From positions 1-33,098 of the forward strand of contig CACMIP010000007.1 in assembly GCA_902613795.1 (NCBI GenBank): a stretch of DNA of 33,098 nt, in the 5' to 3' direction. This DNA comes from an uncultured OCS116 cluster bacterium (lineage in GTDB: Bacteria; Pseudomonadota; Alphaproteobacteria; Rhizobiales; TMED25). Under the pieces are notes generated by a model, which worked only from the letters and a program-made list of their open reading frames with translations, was not told where the DNA came from and searched no databases. Every line of letters starts with the position of its first letter. Positions within the stretch are counted from its first letter, which is position 1. The position numbers and the translations under genes were made by a program. Of this stretch, positions 24,890-33,098 are shown piece after piece.

Positions 24890-26262
24890 CCTTCTTTTTT
24901 TTCCACTTGTATTTCCCGAAATTGATGCATAATTCTATGGCCACTAGCGGCAAGAGTTTCGAGCTTTGTATCAAGATCTTTGGAGATCAACTGCCCATCA
25001 CGCTTCAAAATTACTCCATTAATAATTACAGTATCAACATCATTCGAGTTTGAATGGAAAACAATGGATGAAATGGGATCGTGCATGGGAATAAAATTTA
25101 TTTTATTTTTTTTGAACATTATTAAATCAGCTTTCTTTCCAGGGGTAATCGAGCCAACTTTATCATCTATTCCAAATGACTTTGCAGCGCCAATTGTTAA
25201 CCATTCAAAAGCTTGCCTCGTTGTTACGCTCATTGAGCTTGGGGGTGAATTATTTCTCTCGTAATTTTCGAGTGTAAATTCATGCCTGACAGCCTGAAGC
25301 GCAAATCTTATTACGTTCTGCATATCGGCCGCCATAGCCGACTCAATATCAGACCCAAAATTAAAAGTGCCACCTCTTTCTATTAATCTCTTGGTGAGCG
25401 GATTGCCAAATCCCATCTGCAATTCTTCCTCAGGGGTAATAGAAAATGTACAAGACGAGTCAACCAGCAAATCCAACATTTCGTTCGGTATATTATTTGC
25501 GTGTACAACATTTGTATTCTTATTCAATAGATTTTCTTTTTTTAGTTCGCTAAATCCATGTGGGGTGAGAAAATTGCCACCTACATGCATACTAATTATT
25601 AAATTAAGATCGCGAGCCAACGAGAAATCAGATTTACAAACTTCGAGTGTTGACTGTTGAGGGCCAAGAACAGCCATGCCGAGTGTTAGCATATCCTCAT
25701 TTGAAAAATAACCCTTCTTAAGTCGGATGATTTCATCCCGAGGATGAGGTATCTCACTATAATGAGGCATTCCTTCTTTTGGTTTGTGTTTTGGAGATCC
25801 ATGCAGGAAAATTGCCCTCACTTTTGAGTCAATCAGACCATTTATCGCAGCATCTGTATGATCTGGAGTTGGGTTATTATGACACCAATCTACAATTGTG
25901 GTTGAACCAGTATTAATCTGATAGAGGGCACCAATGTAATTTCCAATATACATGTCATCTGGTTCATAAAATGAAGCTAAACCAGCATGAATAGAAGCCA
26001 AATAATCGGATAAAGTCCAATCGGTTGCAATCCCTCTCAAACCTGTTTGCCATGTATGAATATGCCCATTAATAAACCCAGGGCAAATTAGGTAATTTTT
26101 TGCGTCTATTATTTCTGCATTCGTGCTAATTGAGGGCTCTACTCGCTCAATTGCCCCATCATTAATAAGTATATCAGTATCCAATAGATCACCGATATTC
26201 TCATCCATAGAAATCAGGTGTGCATTTTTTATCAATATTTTATTCATAGGATTACAGCCCAT
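24886..26262 (-). CDS. Metal-dependent amidohydrolase/deaminase (TRZ/ATZ-type)
   Basis: This 458-residue protein of the amidohydrolase superfamily has a beta-sandwich N- and C-terminal part (residues 1-60 and about 385-430) around a TIM barrel. Metal-site residues visible are H67 and H69 (GHIHT), H226 (SMHVGGN), H254 (VVHAN) and D305 (FGSDIES). The segment GKKADLIMFK is the usual C-terminal hallmark of cytosine-deaminase-like and chlorohydrolase enzymes. Most relatives have HxxE after the third histidine; here the sequence is HVGGN, so the usual catalytic glutamate is absent from that spot. This fits a distinct subgroup of unknown substrate. A second in-frame ATG at 26247 (MNKILI) is the more usual family start. 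The operon continues with the DUF4359-like gene. Confidence 0.85.
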   Translation of the reverse strand: MGCNPMNKILIKNAHLISMDENIGDLLDTDILINDGAIERVEPSISTNAEIIDAKNYLICPGFINGHIHTWQTGLRGIATDWTLSDYLASIHAGLASFYEPDDMYIGNYIGALYQINTGSTTIVDWCHNNPTPDHTDAAINGLIDSKVRAIFLHGSPKHKPKEGMPHYSEIPHPRDEIIRLKKGYFSNEDMLTLGMAVLGPQQSTLEVCKSDFSLARDLNLIISMHVGGNFLTPHGFSELKKENLLNKNTNVVHANNIPNEMLDLLVDSSCTFSITPEEELQMGFGNPLTKRLIERGGTFNFGSDIESAMAADMQNVIRFALQAVRHEFTLENYERNNSPPSSMSVTTRQAFEWLTIGAAKSFGIDDKVGSITPGKKADLIMFKKNKINFIPMHDPISSIVFHSNSNDVDTVIINGVILKRDGQLISKDLDTKLETLAASGHRIMHQFREIQVEKKEG

Positions 26263-26371
26263 CTACATACGGTATATTAACATATTAATGTTGCTCGCCA
26301 ATTATAAAAAAATGATAATTATGAAATTAAGGGGTTGCATTTATAATGGAAAGGAAATCAATTTTTATATT

Positions 26372-26662
26372 TTAAAACAATAATTTAATCTTTTTTATGA
26401 ATCTTCTTTGATAACTTATAAAATATGAAAACTGCCCAAATGGTATTGCTGTTATTATAATGATTACCTGGTATAAAATAAAAATACTTACGACTCTTAA
26501 GATTAATATTAAAATACTATTATCTATAAACTTTAACAAAAAGGTGGTGAGTATATCAGAGGCATATAGTGCAATTACACCACTTAATGAGAATACCAAA
26601 AAAACTAGAGCTAATTTTGTGATATTATTAACACCAAATAATTTTAAGAGTTGACTGATCAT
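26372..26662 (-). CDS. Small membrane protein, DUF6787-like
   Basis: The 96-residue protein has two to three hydrophobic segments (about 17-35 and 47-78) and a basic C-terminus (RRFIKKIKLLF). The pattern KLFGVNNITKLALVFLVFSL, then SG-x-IALYAS, then YQVIIIITAIPFGQF, resembles the DUF6787 family of small membrane proteins with no known function. It stands alone with the amidohydrolase gene 109 bp downstream on the same strand. The assignment is from pattern memory only. Confidence 0.55.
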   Translation of the reverse strand: MISQLLKLFGVNNITKLALVFLVFSLSGVIALYASDILTTFLLKFIDNSILILILRVVSIFILYQVIIIITAIPFGQFSYFISYQRRFIKKIKLLF

Positions 26663-26686
26663 GAAATTCCTACCAATTTATTATGT

Positions 26687-26875
26687 ATGACAAAAACATC
26701 TTGGCTAATACTGATTTTACTTCTGGTTTTAATCATTGGCACATATATCTCCCGTAACAGTAATTTGCCTACACCACCTCATTATGAATGCAAAGAAAGT
26801 CTTTTCGAGTATGTGGTATTTAACAAATGCACTTATAGAAACCAATATGAGGACTACTCTTCAGAGCCTGCGTAG
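26687..26875 (+). CDS. Short single-span membrane peptide, unknown
   Basis: I choose ATG at 26687, giving 62 residues. An in-frame TTG at 26651 would add 12 and overlap the start of the DUF6787-like gene. One hydrophobic segment (about residues 4-20) is followed by a short outward part with two cysteines (HYECKES, FNKCTYR), possibly a disulphide pair. It is not recognised. It ends with a 22-nt convergent overlap with the 51-residue ORF. No clear ribosome site is visible, so this may be chance coding. Confidence 0.35.
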   Translation: MTKTSWLILILLLVLIIGTYISRNSNLPTPPHYECKESLFEYVVFNKCTYRNQYEDYSSEPA

Positions 26876-27009
26876 ACGCCTGCTGTTTCTGGCCAAAGCG
26901 CTTTTACAATCTTAAAATGTGAAATATCGATAGTATTATCTATAAAACGACGACATACATCGCGCATCATTATTTGTTCTTCTGTGAGATCTTGGTCAAA
27001 GACACTCAT
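26854..27009 (-). CDS. 51-residue ORF resembling an acyl-CoA dehydrogenase N-terminus; small protein or gene remnant
   Basis: The ORF begins ATG at 27009 and ends TAG at 26854, 29 nt after the katG stop on the same strand. Its first half, FDQDLTEEQIMMRDVCRRF, closely resembles the first helix of acyl-CoA dehydrogenases. The rest (DISHFKIVKALWPETAGVY) does not continue that fold. Either it is a truncated remnant of such a gene or an unrelated small helical protein read through from katG. A TATAAT on the minus strand (27038-27043) precedes it by about 28 nt. Confidence that it is translated is low. Confidence 0.3.
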   Translation of the reverse strand: MSVFDQDLTEEQIMMRDVCRRFIDNTIDISHFKIVKALWPETAGVYAGSEE

Positions 27010-27038
27010 AAACCTATCCGTATTAAATATTATGGATA

Positions 27039-29171
<2,133 letters not shown>

Positions 29172-29177
29172 TCATTA

Positions 29178-29225
29178 CTCCTGAAAATATGTTATATAAT
29201 AGAATTAAAAATTATGTTGTGTAAA
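29178..29225 (-). promoter_or_regulatory. katG promoter and ribosome-binding site
   Basis: Read on the minus strand, TTTACA (29225-29220, 5 of 6 to consensus) is followed after 18 nt by TATTAT (29201-29196, 5 of 6). Transcription would start near 29189. AGGAG at 29182-29178 lies six bases before the ATG at 29171. No clear OxyR-type site was recognised. The 104-bp gap also has to serve the divergent hydrolase gene. Confidence 0.55.
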
Positions 29226-29275
29226 GTCAAGCTTTTTGCTTTAAAATATAAGTTTTACAGACGCTAATAATTGAT

Positions 29276-30259
29276 ATGGATAAAAATTACTTAAAAATGG
29301 GACCCCATGACGTTGGCGGAGAAGAATCACTGCCAATTGACACCACTGATAATAATATGACGCACTGGGAAAAATATGCAAATGCTCTTCGCATTGTGGT
29401 TTCCTCAAAACGTATCATTACGCTGGATGAACTTAGATACCACACTGAAGCGCTTGGTGACCAATATTTTGAAATTGGATATTTTGAGAGGAACTGTTTA
29501 TCACTTCACAATATTTGTATCCAGAAGGGAATTTATGATATGGAGCTTTTTCAGAAAATAAAATCAAAAAAAATTTCTGAATTTGATGTGCCAATTGTGG
29601 ACCTGCCAGATGTGGCTACTATCAATCACATACATGATGGCAAACCACACTTACATAATGTGTCAGATTTTCAAGAAGATGAAAGTGGCGATGGACCACC
29701 TGATTACTATTTTGATACACTCGCGATTGCGCAAATATTCATTGATCAAGGGTTGATTACGAATGATGATATTGCCTTAAAAATTGAGCAGTTTGATAAT
29801 GTTTTTCCCAATAGAGGGAAAGCTGTTGTAGCTAAAGCATGGCATGATAACTTATTTAAAGAAGAGCTCATCAAGGATGCAAAAAAAGCAATATCTGATA
29901 TTGGTATAGAACTTGAGACTTTTGCTGATATTATATGCATGCCCCAAACAGATACTGTTCACCACATTGTTGTCTGCACATTATGCTCTTGCTACCCACG
30001 TACTTTACTCGGTATGCCACCTTCTTGGTATAAATCAAGAAGTTACCGATCTAGGGTTGTGCACGAGCCACGTGAGGTATTGGCAGAATTCGGTACAATT
30101 GTACCCGAAAGCAAAGAAATCAAAGTTCATGACTCAAACGCTGATATGAGATATTTAATTTTACCGCCAAGACCGTCAAATACCGAAGACTTATCCGAAC
30201 AAGAATTATCAAAACTTGTGGAACGAGATTATCTTGTCGGGGTAAGATTACCAAAGTAA
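29276..30259 (+). CDS. Thiocyanate hydrolase/nitrile hydratase: N-terminal beta half fused to the catalytic cobalt-type subunit
   Basis: This 327-residue protein joins two parts. Residues about 8-95 match the N-terminal half of the nitrile hydratase beta subunit (ScnB in thiocyanate hydrolase), including MGPHDVGGE at 8-16. Residues about 141-327 are the catalytic subunit (NHase alpha, ScnC). Its metal claw C234-T-L-C237-S-C239 has two cysteines that are oxidised in known enzymes and bind non-corrin cobalt in the CTLCSC class. Also present are PPSWYKS, YRSRVV, PREVLAEFG and RDYLVGVRLPK. CYPR after the claw, and PHDVGGE, resemble thiocyanate hydrolase as I recall it more than classical nitrile hydratase (CYPW). 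A linker at 115-140 is histidine-rich (HIHDGKPHLH). Reaction: thiocyanate to carbonyl sulfide plus ammonia, or nitrile to amide. The partner gene follows after 4 nt. Confidence 0.85.
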   Translation: MDKNYLKMGPHDVGGEESLPIDTTDNNMTHWEKYANALRIVVSSKRIITLDELRYHTEALGDQYFEIGYFERNCLSLHNICIQKGIYDMELFQKIKSKKISEFDVPIVDLPDVATINHIHDGKPHLHNVSDFQEDESGDGPPDYYFDTLAIAQIFIDQGLITNDDIALKIEQFDNVFPNRGKAVVAKAWHDNLFKEELIKDAKKAISDIGIELETFADIICMPQTDTVHHIVVCTLCSCYPRTLLGMPPSWYKSRSYRSRVVHEPREVLAEFGTIVPESKEIKVHDSNADMRYLILPPRPSNTEDLSEQELSKLVERDYLVGVRLPK

Positions 30260-30263
30260 AGCT

Positions 30264-30548
30264 ATGGATTCAAAATTCAAAATAAATGATGAAGTAATCG
30301 TCGATAGCAGGAGTTCAACCGGTCATTGCAGGACGCCTGCATATATTAGAGGAAAAAAGGGTATTATTGAGAGAATTTGTGGTAGGTTCCCCAATCCAGA
30401 AGAGATCGCTTTGTGCAAAAAAGATCCAAAAATAGTAACGCTGTACAGATGCCGCTTCAAGCAAATGGATGTTTGGGATAATTATTCAGGTAAAGATTCT
30501 GATACGATAGAGCTTGAGATATATGAACATTGGCTAAACGATGCATAA
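30264..30548 (+). CDS. C-terminal half of the nitrile hydratase beta subunit (ScnA-like small subunit)
   Basis: The 94-residue protein is the SH3-like C-terminal domain of the NHase beta subunit. It has KFKINDEVIVDSR, GHCRTPAYIRGKKGIIER and a final IELEIYEHWL in the expected order. This corresponds to the small alpha subunit of thiocyanate hydrolase. It starts 4 nt after the fused gene and is presumably translated with it. With the fusion it would rebuild a complete alpha/beta enzyme. It carries no metal ligands of its own. Confidence 0.85.
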   Translation: MDSKFKINDEVIVDSRSSTGHCRTPAYIRGKKGIIERICGRFPNPEEIALCKKDPKIVTLYRCRFKQMDVWDNYSGKDSDTIELEIYEHWLNDA

Positions 30549-30560
30549 AGTGGATAATAT

Positions 30561-31070
30561 ATGATTACCGGAATTAGCAGAATTGGACATGTAGGTATTC
30601 GTGTTACAGACATAAAACGATCACTAGATTTTTATAAAAATATTTTAGGTTTCAAGCTCACCGCTTATTGGGAGGATAATAAGCAATGCTTTGTAAGGAT
30701 TAATGATATGCACCACGAAATTGTATTCTTCGAGGTTGATGAAAAGGTTAATCGCCAGAATATTGACCAAACGGACACAGCAACAAGACCAAATACTGGC
30801 TTAGATCATATAGCCTTTGAAATCAAAGAACGTCAAGATTGGTTAAACGCAATTGAAACGATGAAATCAAATAATGTTAAATTTGTTGTTCCGCCATGCG
30901 TTCATGCATATGAGTCAGGTTTCTTCACAGAAGATGAGGCTCAGTTTTATGGTGGTGCAGGATCGCACTCATTTTATATCATTGATCCAGATGGAAATAG
31001 ATTAGAGTTTTACTGGGGCTCAATGAGGGTTACAAAGAAATCACTGGCAGCGCCAAACCCCGAATTTTGA
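30561..31070 (+). CDS. VOC-superfamily (glyoxalase/extradiol dioxygenase-like) protein
   Basis: The 169-residue protein has paired beta-alpha-beta-beta-beta modules. Candidate metal ligands are the histidine in RIGHVGIRV (about residue 9), the histidine in GLDHIAFE (about 88) and the glutamate in DPDGNRLEFYW (about 152). This two-His-one-Glu pattern fits a ferrous iron or other divalent-metal site, as in catechol 2,3-dioxygenase-type proteins. The substrate is unknown. It is the third gene of the hydrolase cluster, 12 nt downstream of the small subunit. A link to the products or maturation of the hydrolase is only a guess. Confidence 0.82.
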   Translation: MITGISRIGHVGIRVTDIKRSLDFYKNILGFKLTAYWEDNKQCFVRINDMHHEIVFFEVDEKVNRQNIDQTDTATRPNTGLDHIAFEIKERQDWLNAIETMKSNNVKFVVPPCVHAYESGFFTEDEAQFYGGAGSHSFYIIDPDGNRLEFYWGSMRVTKKSLAAPNPEF

Positions 31071-31074
31071 TTTA

Positions 31075-31530
31075 TTATTCTTTTGGCTCAATAGATATAT
31101 CGTCTGATACTATCGCGTTTGTCATCTCTTGAATCTGATTAAAGGTCGCTGGAAAAACACAATGAGTGTGCCCGGCTGCCGACCAGATCTTATCAAAACG
31201 TGCAAGAGCAGAGTCCATAATTATTCCAATATTTTCCGGTAAGCCAATTGGCGATACGCCACCAATAGAATAGCCAGTAATATCCTTTACCGTATCTGCA
31301 TCAGGACGCTTTACTTTACCATCAATGTTAAGCACTTGAGAAATCTGACTCGTATCACAAAGCATGTCACCAGAGATGAGGCAGACGATTGGGGTTGCCT
31401 CACCGTCATTTTGAATGATAAATATTAATGTCTTTACAATTGCCCCAACTGGAACACCGAGTGCTTTTGAAGCATCCAATGCGGACCTAGCTGTATCAGT
31501 TAGCTCAACTACTTGTTCTGTGTGCCCCAC
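31075..31530 (-). CDS. YbaK/ProX-type aminoacyl-tRNA deacylase, start probably frameshifted
   Basis: From GTG at 31530 the product has 151 residues and matches the YbaK/EbsC editing domain: ARSALDASKALGVPVGAIVKTLIF, ISGDMLCD, RPDADTVKDITGYSIGGVSPIG and HTHCVFPATF. These proteins hydrolyse mischarged tRNAs such as Cys- or Ala-tRNA(Pro). Family members have about 20 more residues at the N-terminus. The codons upstream, down to 31602, read as a plausible start helix (SNLERKSVLKVINLLSEV) in the same frame but contain no start codon. An ATG at 31606 leads into that frame only if one base is skipped. Hence a frameshift or sequencing error is likely. The end lies 4 nt from the convergent VOC gene. 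Confidence 0.8.
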   Translation of the reverse strand: MGHTEQVVELTDTARSALDASKALGVPVGAIVKTLIFIIQNDGEATPIVCLISGDMLCDTSQISQVLNIDGKVKRPDADTVKDITGYSIGGVSPIGLPENIGIIMDSALARFDKIWSAAGHTHCVFPATFNQIQEMTNAIVSDDISIEPKE

Positions 31531-31665
31531 TTCGCTGAGTAAATTAATGACTTTGAGAACAGATTTTCTTTCTAAATTACTGATAAAATCCTCACTTTTG
31601 CTTCATTATACATCGCAGAAAGACTCATTCAAGCATTGGGCTACTTTATAAAAAGATTACTTCAT

Positions 31666-32205
31666 TTAGTTATATTTTGATAAATGATAACCTTTTTCAG
31701 ATTTATTTACTGTATCGAAATATTCGCCAAAAAGGTGAATAAATAATCCATTTAAATATGGGCACATAATCGAGGTTTGTGCTGGCCTGCAATCCTTTTC
31801 ATTGTCAATTTTCCCTCCAGATTGAATTATGGCTATTGCATCTGGTGTAGAATAGAGAAAGTTATTCCTTTCATCTCTATCCAGATTATTGAAAAGATAC
31901 ACCTCTTTCAATGACATAATTGCATCCTCTTCTTTCATCATTAGCTTGCTAGCCTCAATATGAGATGAATCACACATCAAGACAATGTTAACATCGTCCA
32001 GAAAAATACTTTGCTTACTTTGAGTCTCTATTAAATTAACGACATCGGAAATTTTTGATATTTTCTCAACATCAACTTTGTAATCTTTGCCATCCGCTTT
32101 GTTGAATATGAATATATTATTCTTGCTACCCAAACAAAATTTCTTAAGATTTGCCCTAAATTGGTCTAATGTCTTTGGAGTCTGTATGTCCTTTATTCTT
32201 TGCAT
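31666..32205 (-). CDS. Uncharacterised 179-residue protein downstream of glmS
   Basis: I do not recognise this family. The protein has no signal peptide or membrane segment. An N-terminal region (about 12-60) is alpha/beta with NNIFIFNK and YKVDVEKI. The centre has IVLMCDSSHIEASKLMM and the C-terminal third has CRPAQTSIMCPYLNGLF with two cysteines. ATG at 32205 is the first start after an in-frame TAA. It follows glmS after 69 bp on the same strand and precedes the YbaK-type gene, so it may be cotranscribed with both. The composition resembles a cytosolic enzyme or binding protein rather than a chance ORF. Confidence 0.6.
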   Translation of the reverse strand: MQRIKDIQTPKTLDQFRANLKKFCLGSKNNIFIFNKADGKDYKVDVEKISKISDVVNLIETQSKQSIFLDDVNIVLMCDSSHIEASKLMMKEEDAIMSLKEVYLFNNLDRDERNNFLYSTPDAIAIIQSGGKIDNEKDCRPAQTSIMCPYLNGLFIHLFGEYFDTVNKSEKGYHLSKYN

Positions 32206-32274
32206 TGTGGTCAGAATTTAGCATGGAGGTGGTTGATAAGACTTTGTTAATAATCTCAACAGCATCGTTCAAAA

Positions 32275-33098
32275 CTACTCTACGGTTACAGCTTTTGCAA
32301 GGTTCCTCGGTTGATCAATATCCGTCCCCCTTAATTTCGCCACGTGATAAGCCAAAAGTTGCAGCGGTATTGACATAATGATAGGTATATTCAATTTACC
32401 ATTAACCTCAATATTAATTCCGTTCAATTTCAAACCTTTTAATTGATCATTTTGAACCTTACCCACAAGGATAATTTTACCCCCGCGCGAATATACCTCA
32501 TTCATATTTGATAGGTTTTTCACGTAGAATATATCATCAGGAGCCAAAACAATTACCGGTAACTTTTTGTCAACCAACGCTATTGCGCCATGTTTGAGTT
32601 CACCTGATGCAATACCTTCCGCGTGTATGTATGAAATTTCTTTTAACTTTAATGCGCCCTCGAGAGCAAGTGGTAATGTTGCGCCGCGTCCCATAAAGAT
32701 CGCACTTGATGATTTGTGGATATCTTTTGCGATTTTTTTAATATCATTTTCGTACTTCAGCACATCCAAAACTTGACTTGGTATATGGACTAGTTCCTCT
32801 ATGAGAGCTTTCTCTTGCGAAGCATTAATGTGCCTTTTTTTCTTTGCCAGAAATAATACCAAGCTTGCCAGGGTTGCTAGCTGGCAAGTGAATGCTTTTG
32901 TCGAGGCCACACCAATCTCTTGGCCAGCAAATATTGGTAGTACAAGGTCAGACTCCTTTGCAATGGATGACTCTACTGTATTGACAACAGAGACTATTTT
33001 TTGATCGTTTTCTTTTGCATGCCGAAGTGCTGCAAGTGTGTCAGCAGTTTCCCCTGACTGAGAAATAAATAAGGATAAAGTCTTATTGTCGAAAAACA
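32275..33098 (-). CDS. glmS: Glucosamine-6-phosphate synthase GlmS (3' part, runs off the right edge)
   Basis: The visible 274 codons cover the C-terminal isomerase half. SIS-domain motifs are clear: FISQSGETADTLAAL near the edge, IGVASTKAFTCQLA, IFMGRGATLPLALEGALKLKEISYIHAE, GELKHGAIALVD, and a conserved C-terminal tail RGTDIDQPRNLAKAVTVE that closes over the active site. GlmS makes glucosamine-6-phosphate from fructose-6-phosphate and glutamine, the first step towards UDP-GlcNAc for peptidoglycan and lipid A. The glutaminase domain and start lie outside the window. The frame is open through base 33098. Confidence 0.96.
   Translation of the reverse strand, partial: FFDNKTLSLFISQSGETADTLAALRHAKENDQKIVSVVNTVESSIAKESDLVLPIFAGQEIGVASTKAFTCQLATLASLVLFLAKKKRHINASQEKALIEELVHIPSQVLDVLKYENDIKKIAKDIHKSSSAIFMGRGATLPLALEGALKLKEISYIHAEGIASGELKHGAIALVDKKLPVIVLAPDDIFYVKNLSNMNEVYSRGGKIILVGKVQNDQLKGLKLNGINIEVNGKLNIPIIMSIPLQLLAYHVAKLRGTDIDQPRNLAKAVTVE

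Noticed and set aside
29220-29245. Short AAGC/GCTT inverted repeat in the katG-hydrolase gap as an operator
   Set aside because: A four-base arm is too short to distinguish from chance and matches no regulator I recognise.
29216-29250. Possible sigma-70 promoter on the plus strand for the hydrolase gene
   Set aside because: TTGTGT and TAAAAT are 19 nt apart and both match only partly, so I could not support a site even though a promoter must lie in this gap.

Overview
This AT-rich window (roughly a third G+C by spot counts, higher in the repeat gene at the left edge) is densely packed and reads like a chromosome segment of a streamlined, probably free-living marine alphaproteobacterium. The taxonomic call rests on recG, sdhE, mfd, a DUF502 gene and glmS lying close together, on the IalB and HspQ families, and on a YejA-type binding protein. 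It is an inference from content and order. No tRNA, rRNA, insertion sequence, CRISPR array or phage gene was seen. No gene-free gap exceeds about 135 bases.

Left edge (1-6195, minus): the 5' part of a giant secreted protein. A signal peptide and an N-terminal domain are followed by at least 16 tandem Calx-beta domains of about 113 residues, and the gene runs off the window. Part of the array is a higher-order repeat with a three-domain period.

6.3-14.4 kb: a Kef-type cation/proton antiporter, a cysteine-free sirtuin and a LysE-type exporter. Then comes a tightly spaced plus-strand run: AbrB-type membrane protein, D-tartrate-dehydratase-like enolase-superfamily enzyme, UbiH-like flavin hydroxylase, LpxL-type acyltransferase and HspQ. 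An IalB-like periplasmic protein converges on hspQ.

14.4-24.9 kb: an orphan YejA-like binding protein, then genome-maintenance genes (sdhE-mfd on minus, recG divergent on plus), DUF502, a TPR/SPOR-type exported protein, a degenerate CPBP-family membrane protein and a DUF4359-like small exported protein.

24.9-33.1 kb: an amidohydrolase, two small membrane proteins, a 51-residue ORF that resembles the start of an acyl-CoA dehydrogenase, and katG. Divergent from katG is an unusual two-gene thiocyanate hydrolase/nitrile hydratase system followed by a VOC-family gene. In it, the N-terminal half of the beta subunit is fused to the catalytic cobalt-type subunit, while the C-terminal half of beta is a separate gene. 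The window ends with a YbaK-type deacylase whose start looks frameshifted, an unrecognised 179-residue protein and the 3' part of glmS.

Genes abut or overlap repeatedly (4-nt ATGA overlaps, a 0-nt junction, 8- to 14-nt overlaps), and many starts lack a strong Shine-Dalgarno sequence. The most unusual items are the rearranged thiocyanate hydrolase/nitrile hydratase genes and the Calx-beta giant.
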